Assembly: GCA_034409055.1 (NCBI GenBank)
Contig: DAOUMU010000182.1
Location: 1 to 10,955 of the forward strand
From: DAOUMU01 sp034409055
Lineage (GTDB): Bacteria > Chloroflexota > Anaerolineae > 4572-78 > J111
Length of the DNA: 10,955 nt
Reading direction: 5' to 3'
In this document: piece after piece, positions 6,930 to 10,955 of the stretch
How positions within the stretch are numbered: position 1 is the stretch's first letter
Layout: the number at the start of each line of letters is the position of its first letter
Notes under the pieces: model-generated
Databases searched by the model: none
Told to the model about the DNA's origin: nothing
The model's input: the letters and a program-made list of their open reading frames with translations, nothing else
Translations under genes and position numbers: made by a program

Positions 6930-9566
6930 TTAGAACTGCGGCATAGTCGGCCGGAACCACGGGGCGCGCACCGCCGCGCCCATCTCGGCCTTGACCGGGG
7001 CGTGCAGGGTACTGACGCCGAAGTAATCCACGTCCTCCAACTGGTAGTAGAAGGTGCCGCGACCGGGCGTATCGGCAAAGGTGTAGCTGGCCCCCGAAAT
7101 CGCATCCCCCTCAGCCGCGATGAGCATACTGTTGATCTTGCGCCATGGCCCATCTGGCGAGGCGGCCCGGTAGAGGTTGAAACCGGCGTTGTCGATTTCG
7201 GTGCCGGTCTCCCAGATCAGCATGACCCGGCCATCGTTGGCCTCGGCGGTGAAGGAGGCCAGGCTGATGGCGGTCGGTTCGCAGGGGGGCGTGGAAATCG
7301 CCCAGGGGTCATAGTCTACGTTGTCGGTGACCTCGTCTCCCAGGCCAGTGGGATTGTAGAGGCCGCCCGTTGCCGTGTCGTCGGAGTTGTCCAGCGGCCC
7401 GCTGGCATCGCCCCACCAGTTGTCCTCGCCGTCGATTATCTCGGTCACATTTGCTGTATTGACCTTGACCCCGTAATTCGTGTTTTCACTGATGATGTTG
7501 CAGTGAATCGCAACCCGTTCCGTATTGATTACGTGACGATCGATGTTGATGCCAATATCGCCGTTGCTGGTAATCAGGTTGTCTTCGATGGTCACATCCT
7601 GACCTTTGATGTTTATGCCATAGCGCAGCGAACTGCTCAGATCATTGTCACTGACGGCGATGAACGTGGAGTTGCCCCAGATGGAAACGGCATCTTTGTT
7701 CCCGGTAAACGTATTTCCAGACACCGTCAAATTGGTCAGGTTGCTACCACCCGTGCCTCTACCGTTGACAAAACCGGTGGCAGTATTCCCGGTCACATTG
7801 CACTGATCGCAGGAGGTCATATAAGTGGCAGATTCGTCACCGACAGGACTTGAGCCGAGGCTGATTACGTTGTCGGAGATTGTTACGTTGCTGGCTGGAT
7901 TGGGCTGAACGGTCACGCCAAGCTTGTTGACAGTCATGCGGTTTTGGTGCACGTTGAGGTTGTCGTTGCCTTTATACAGAACGGCATACATGCCATCAAT
8001 GATATTGTTGCTGATGTTGGTGTTATCATCCCAGGCGCGCACAGTTGAGGTGTCGGCCGTGGTGTTGGTTGGGTCGCCATTGAGGGTAAACCCATCTATG
8101 GTCACGTCCGTGATGCCACTGGGAATCTCGACGAGGACGTCGGGGTTTGGCGTGGACAGCCCGGCTTCGGTGATGATTGATTCGTTGGCCGGATTTGTTC
8201 TCGCCCCAGACGGAGCCGGATCCACGCCATACTGCGCCCCGCGAAGGTCTACGGACTTGTTTATCGTCACGCGCTCGTTGTACGTTCCCGCCGCTACGTT
8301 GACGATGCTGCCGGATACCAGGTTGACACCTTCCTGGACACGGCCCGTTGAGCCTGTCTGTGGGCTGTCGTCATCAACCCACAACTCGGAGAAGTCGCCC
8401 TGGAAGCCGGAATCACCGGAGGTATCCGTACCGCTGGCCAGCCAGGGGGTATAGTCTACGCTGCCACTCACGGCCGCAGCGACGCCGGCCGGATCGTTAG
8501 TACCCCACCAGTTGCCGGAGGCATTAAGTGTCGAAGCATAATCTCCGTCAACTCTGATGGCCAGGCCATTGTTGACGAAGCTGTTGTTTCTAACAACGTG
8601 GGCGGGATAGGTCATATCCGTATCCATGACAAACCTGATGGCCGTATCATTATCTTCGAACAGATTCTCTTCGATAATGCTGGGCAGATGTGTCCCGCCA
8701 CCGCCACCATAATACTGCCAGTCAATGGCCGGCGTCAGCCCACCAGGGTGCAAGGCGTCACTCGCATTCTTGAAGACGTTGCGGTAGATGTGATGATCGC
8801 CGAAGGTCTGGCCGGTGGTATCAGGACAGCCGTGCCCGTTGTAGATGGCATCGCTGGCCCCGTCAAAAACATTGTCGTAGATATCGTATGCCTGGCTGTT
8901 GGACATCGTCATGCCGCCCACGGTCTCGTCAATATTGTTGTACACACGGACCGCAGGGTTGCCCGAACCGTCTCGGCCGGCAAACCGGTTGTGACACAAC
9001 AACATAGAAGTACCCCAGTGGGTATCATCCCCGGAGGCACGATCCTCGATAAAACGATTGTCGTGGATGCTCAAATTCAGGGGGCCGTTTTGAGCTCTGC
9101 GGATGCCGATACCCGCGCCCCATGTGGCGTTCGGATCGCTTCTAACGTTGAAGGTGAAGCCGGAAATTTCGTAATTCATACTGCCGGTGTAACCGCTCAT
9201 GCTACCGTCGATGCAATAGCCACCACTTGGACAAATCCAGGTAACTACATCACGTCCCGCGCCGACGATGGTCAGATCCGTTCCCGGCGTTAGCGTGATC
9301 CCTTCGGCATACGTTCCCGCCGCCACGTTGATGGTGTCGCCGCTGCTAGCAGCAGTGACGGCCTCCTGGATGGTGCAGAACGGGTTACCGGACGACCCGT
9401 CACCTGATCCGGGGCAGTTGTCGTCGTCCACGTACCAGGTAGTGGCCGCCTGCGCCACTGGCACCGGTCCCAGGCTGAGCAGTAACCCAACTCCCAAGAC
9501 AATTACGAACAATAAGGGCAATCTTGGTATCAGTTTTCCTTTAATCATACTCCGGTTGTGTTTCAT
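6930..9566 (-). CDS. Secreted two-module right-handed beta-helix protein
   Basis: 878-residue exported protein. Residues 1-40 are a long signal peptide (cleavage likely after PVAQA). Two pectin-lyase-like beta-helix modules follow, about 44-376 and 395-757. Each opens with a W(Y/V)VDDD or LWVDDD strand, then an IQEAV/VQEGV helix and (I)NVAAGTYxE, and each closes with NWWG and VDYxPW. Many short coils of the NV(x)xNxF type are visible between. Residues about 764-862 form a fibronectin-III-like domain with IWETGTEIDNAGFNLYR and FYYQLEDVDYFG. The tail is APWFRPTMPQF. Start: the ATG with GAGGAG 8 nt upstream; a nearby ATG 7 nt earlier is out of frame. Beta-helix proteins of this kind bind or cut polysaccharides or act as surface adhesins. 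No catalytic residues could be assigned, so enzyme activity is not claimed. Confidence 0.88.
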   Translation of the reverse strand: MKHNRSMIKGKLIPRLPLLFVIVLGVGLLLSLGPVPVAQAATTWYVDDDNCPGSGDGSSGNPFCTIQEAVTAASSGDTINVAAGTYAEGITLTPGTDLTIVGAGRDVVTWICPSGGYCIDGSMSGYTGSMNYEISGFTFNVRSDPNATWGAGIGIRRAQNGPLNLSIHDNRFIEDRASGDDTHWGTSMLLCHNRFAGRDGSGNPAVRVYNNIDETVGGMTMSNSQAYDIYDNVFDGASDAIYNGHGCPDTTGQTFGDHHIYRNVFKNASDALHPGGLTPAIDWQYYGGGGGTHLPSIIEENLFEDNDTAIRFVMDTDMTYPAHVVRNNSFVNNGLAIRVDGDYASTLNASGNWWGTNDPAGVAAAVSGSVDYTPWLASGTDTSGDSGFQGDFSELWVDDDSPQTGSTGRVQEGVNLVSGSIVNVAAGTYNERVTINKSVDLRGAQYGVDPAPSGARTNPANESIITEAGLSTPNPDVLVEIPSGITDVTIDGFTLNGDPTNTTADTSTVRAWDDNTNISNNIIDGMYAVLYKGNDNLNVHQNRMTVNKLGVTVQPNPASNVTISDNVISLGSSPVGDESATYMTSCDQCNVTGNTATGFVNGRGTGGSNLTNLTVSGNTFTGNKDAVSIWGNSTFIAVSDNDLSSSLRYGINIKGQDVTIEDNLITSNGDIGINIDRHVINTERVAIHCNIISENTNYGVKVNTANVTEIIDGEDNWWGDASGPLDNSDDTATGGLYNPTGLGDEVTDNVDYDPWAISTPPCEPTAISLASFTAEANDGRVMLIWETGTEIDNAGFNLYRAASPDGPWRKINSMLIAAEGDAISGASYTFADTPGRGTFYYQLEDVDYFGVSTLHAPVKAEMGAAVRAPWFRPTMPQF
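7296..9437 (-). repeat. Tandem duplication of the beta-helix module
   Basis: The segments encoding residues 44-376 (8439-9437) and 395-757 (7296-8384) share the order WVDDD - QE(A/G)V - NVAAGTY - parallel coils - NWWG - VDYxPW. The linker of about 18 residues is rich in Ser, Asp and Gly. The coils have diverged strongly, so this is an old duplication or a domain combination. Confidence 0.7.
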
Positions 9567-9609
9567 TTTTCATTCTCCTCTTTGAGCAGTTAACCAGCCG
9601 GTGCAAAAC

Positions 9610-9665
9610 TGTAGTTGGCGCATCCCTATGCGTCAGCGGCAAGGCATAGGGGTGCCTTACCTACG
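9610..9665. repeat. Palindromic repeat upstream of the beta-helix gene
   Basis: Arms of 23 bases (9610-9632 and 9643-9665) surround a 10-base loop. The shared core GCATCCCTATGC and outer GTAG/CTAC ends match the unit at 6778-6834. It lies 44 nt before the beta-helix ATG, probably in the leader RNA, so the gene is flanked on both sides by the same repeat family. Confidence 0.65.
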
Positions 9666-9821
9666 CTCTGCACCAGAAACTAACTAATCTCTCCTTTGCT
9701 AGTAGAAACAATGTTTATCCTGGTGTCGCTCGGCCAACCAGCCCTTTTCGATAGCCCGGTCAGGTCAAACGGCAACCCAACACGATTCAGCTTTTCGGTT
9801 ACGGTTCCTCACCTCCTTCGA
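9666..9821. other. Gap segment without a recognised element
   Basis: This would be the 5' leader of the minus-strand beta-helix gene. I found no promoter with both hexamers, no known riboswitch pattern and no usable small reading frame. It contains an isolated perfect anti-16S match, AAGGAGGTGA (minus strand, 9809-9818), with no start codon at a suitable distance. Confidence 0.4.
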
Positions 9822-9890
9822 AAACAGTAAACAGTTAGCAGTGGTCAGTGAACAGTTGAACTGATGACTGTTCACTGCTGACTGGCAGTC
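9822..9890. repeat. Degenerate CAGT-type inverted repeat
   Basis: The stretch is made of variations on CAGT, AACAGT and ACTG. The central arms CAGTGAACAGT (9846-9856) and ACTGTTCACTG (9867-9877) are perfect complements around 10 bases. It ends a few bases before the -35 of the plus-strand small RNA promoter. Confidence 0.6.
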
Positions 9891-9893
9891 CTA

Positions 9894-9922
9894 TTGACAA
9901 TCACCCTCAGATCAGGTAGAAT
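9894..9922 (+). promoter_or_regulatory. Strong sigma-70 promoter of a small RNA
   Basis: A consensus -35 TTGACA (9894-9899) and -10 TAGAAT (9917-9922) stand at the ideal 17-nt spacing on the plus strand, opposite to all genes in the window. The predicted start is at about 9929. Confidence 0.75.
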
Positions 9923-9928
9923 CAAAAC

Positions 9929-10072
9929 AGGCAGGGGAATCCACCGCCAAAAGAAGCCAGGCGAATTCCCTCAATCGGCCTGCCACCACCGAACGTGACC
10001 AGCGTGACGGTGGCTGGGCCGCATGCCTCCTGTCCCAGGCCAGTCAGGCGGATGACTGGCCTATATTTTTTT
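9929..10072 (+). ncRNA. Structured small RNA of unknown family, about 144 nt
   Basis: The unit has a clear promoter at one end and a strong intrinsic terminator at the other, and no credible reading frame with a ribosome binding site. Predicted helices: GGCAG 9930-9934 with CTGCC 9980-9984; GGGAAT 9935-9940 with ATTCCC 9965-9970; CGCC 9945-9948 with GGCG 9960-9963, under an A-rich loop; CCACCG 9986-9991 with CGGTGG 10008-10013; and CTGGG 10014-10018 with CCCAG 10034-10038, which abuts the terminator. No gene lies downstream on this strand, so it is a stand-alone RNA rather than a leader. I compared it by eye with 6S, SRP, tmRNA and common riboswitch patterns and saw no match. The boundaries are predictions. 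Confidence 0.6.
10038..10072 (+). terminator. Intrinsic terminator of the small RNA
   Basis: A perfect 9-bp stem (GGCCAGTCA with TGACTGGCC) and a six-base loop are followed by TATA and seven T residues. There is no T-tract on the minus strand, so it works only for plus-strand transcription. Confidence 0.85.
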
Positions 10073-10231
10073 AGAACACCAATCAGATCCTGATTTTTTT
10101 CTCCATTTTAACTTTATACCACCTATTAATAGAAAAGTTATATGAATATCCTTAGAAAACAGTTAGGATTTGAGAAATTTGGTTTGAATGCTTAAGTTCG
10201 ACACCGGGTGACTTACCAATATACTGGTGAA

Positions 10232-10254
10232 AAAAAGTTAGATTCTAACTTTTT
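10232..10254 (-). terminator. AT-rich hairpin terminator after the SpaA-like gene
   Basis: AAAAAGTTAG and CTAACTTTTT pair perfectly around a three-base loop, 20 nt beyond the TAG stop of the minus-strand gene. A run of T residues follows on the minus strand. The stem is low in GC, so it may be a weak terminator. Confidence 0.5.
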
Positions 10255-10274
10255 CAAAACAAGTTCCTGCATCT

Positions 10275-10955
10275 CTACTCTTTGGCCAAATACGGAAAAT
10301 AATATTTGTATAACCTGGTGTTGGTGAAGGTACACTTGACCGTCTCACCGGCCTCGAGTTGGAAGGTGGCGGTTTTCGTGTTCAGGTCGCCGCTGCTGTT
10401 GCCGTCGTCACAGGTAATACCGGTCAGGCTCCAGCCCGCAGGCACGGTTTCCTGGGAGGCGTAGGTTCCCGGCGGCAAGTCGGACACCACAATCTGCCCA
10501 CCGTCCGCAATGCTTCCGGCGGCATCCCCGCTGAAGCTGAAGCTGTCAGATGCACCATCAGGATTGGTCTGCTTCTCGACGATGAGCGTGCCCAGCCTGG
10601 TGTTGGTGAAGGTACACTTGACCGTCTCGCCGGCCTCGAGTTGGAAGGTGGCGGTTTTCGTGTTCAGGTCGCCACTGCTGTTGCCGTCGTCACAGGTAAT
10701 ACCGGTCAGGCTCCAGCCCGCAGGCACGATTTCCTGGGAGGTGTAGGTTCCCGGCGGCAAGTCGGACACCACAATCTGCCCGCCGTCCGCAATGCTTCCG
10801 GTGGCGTCCCCGCTGAAGCTGAAGCTGTCGGACGCACCATCAGGGATAGTCTGCTTCTCGACGATGAGCGTGCCCAGCCTGGTGTTGGTGAAGGTACACT
10901 TGACCGTCTCGCCGGCCTCGAGTTGGAAGGTGGCGGTTTTCGTGTTCAGGTCGCC
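10275..10955 (-). CDS. C-terminal part of a Cna-B/SpaA-like repeat surface protein (5' end outside window)
   Basis: The reading frame is open to the right edge of the window; the true start is beyond it, and the apparent GTG start at 10772 is only a valine inside a repeat. The visible 226 residues hold two complete 94-residue units and part of a third, then the tail LYKYYFPYLAKE. Each unit has LIVEKQ near its start, PPGTYxSQExVPAGW in the middle and CTFTNTR at the end. This is the prealbumin-like fold of Cna-B/SpaA domains. The Lys, Glu and Asn positions that form an intramolecular isopeptide bond in that family appear to be present. Each unit also has two cysteines (GITCDD and VKCTFT). Likely role: an extended stalk of an exported adhesin or structural protein. 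No sortase motif is seen. Any N-terminal domain and signal peptide are unseen. Confidence 0.8.
   Translation of the reverse strand, partial: GDLNTKTATFQLEAGETVKCTFTNTRLGTLIVEKQTIPDGASDSFSFSGDATGSIADGGQIVVSDLPPGTYTSQEIVPAGWSLTGITCDDGNSSGDLNTKTATFQLEAGETVKCTFTNTRLGTLIVEKQTNPDGASDSFSFSGDAAGSIADGGQIVVSDLPPGTYASQETVPAGWSLTGITCDDGNSSGDLNTKTATFQLEAGETVKCTFTNTRLYKYYFPYLAKE
10314..10955 (-). repeat. Nearly identical 282-bp tandem repeats
   Basis: The units are 10314-10595, 10596-10877 and a partial one, 10878-10955, with a strict 282-bp period (94 codons). The two complete units differ at four of 94 residues (N/I, A/T, A/T, T/I). Such identity points to recent duplication or gene conversion. More copies are expected to the right of the window. 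Confidence 0.9.

Noticed and set aside
6897..7853. 318-codon plus-strand open frame opposite the beta-helix gene
   Set aside because: It arises from the GC-rich antisense of a repeat protein and starts inside the palindromic repeat cluster.
8598..9293. 231-codon plus-strand open frame
   Set aside because: Antisense shadow of the beta-helix coding sequence, with no initiation signals.
9929..10072. 6S RNA, SRP RNA or a known riboswitch
   Set aside because: The conserved SRP loop and the riboswitch core motifs I know were not found, the 5' and 3' ends do not form a long 6S-like closing stem, and no gene follows on the strand.
9995..10107. Small protein read through the RNA unit from a GTG
   Set aside because: No ribosome binding site precedes it, and the frame runs through the terminator hairpin and T-tract.
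10275..10772. Complete 165-residue protein starting at 10772
   Set aside because: The start is a GTG valine inside a repeat, and the same frame stays open with the repeat pattern to the window edge.

Overview
The window looks like part of a chromosome from the phylum Chloroflexota, probably an Anaerolineae-type or related filamentous lineage. This is inferred from style, not from a marker gene. The evidence is a set of large secreted repeat proteins, a PKD-rich C25 (gingipain-like) peptidase and a right-handed beta-helix protein, plus short C-terminal tails of the type ...YLPVVIK and ...YYFPYLAKE, which I associate with exported proteins of that phylum. Coding DNA is GC-rich and the intergenic DNA is AT-rich. 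No tRNA, rRNA, CRISPR array or transposase was seen.

All protein genes lie on the minus strand, so the window reads right to left. (1) At 10275-10955 is the C-terminal end of a secreted protein built from nearly identical 94-residue Cna-B/SpaA-like units; its N-terminus is outside the window. It ends at an AT-rich hairpin terminator. (2) The 708-bp gap 9567-10274 holds a plus-strand unit with a near-ideal sigma-70 promoter, a structured RNA of about 144 nt and a strong intrinsic terminator. This is the best candidate for an unannotated small RNA. The gap also holds a degenerate CAGT-type inverted repeat and one member of a 23-11-23 palindromic repeat family. (3) At 6930-9566 is a secreted protein with two tandem beta-helix modules and a fibronectin-like C-terminal domain. 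The same palindrome family lies directly after its stop codon (6721-6926), so the gene is bracketed by related palindromes.

(4) The most interesting block is 189-6720. A 45-codon gene (6442-6579) with a strong ribosome binding site encodes an acidic, RiPP-precursor-like peptide with a YEPP motif and a GPAQA tail segment. Upstream it has a candidate promoter whose -35 lies inside a perfect 9-1-9 palindrome, and downstream it has a hairpin terminator. Next comes an HPr-kinase-like ATPase (5087-6253) with its own possible -10 element and a hairpin leader. Then, 44 nt later, comes a 1617-residue secreted C25 cysteine peptidase with a His/Cys dyad and six PKD-like repeats (189-5042). This suggests a peptide-modification locus in which the precursor is transcribed strongly and the kinase-peptidase pair is attenuated or independently transcribed. 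No RRE/PqqD protein, cyclase, radical SAM enzyme or transporter is visible here, so the pathway is incomplete or unusual.

The left end (1-188) carries no gene. It has a perfect 9-1-9 palindrome and a long inverted repeat just after the peptidase stop codon.
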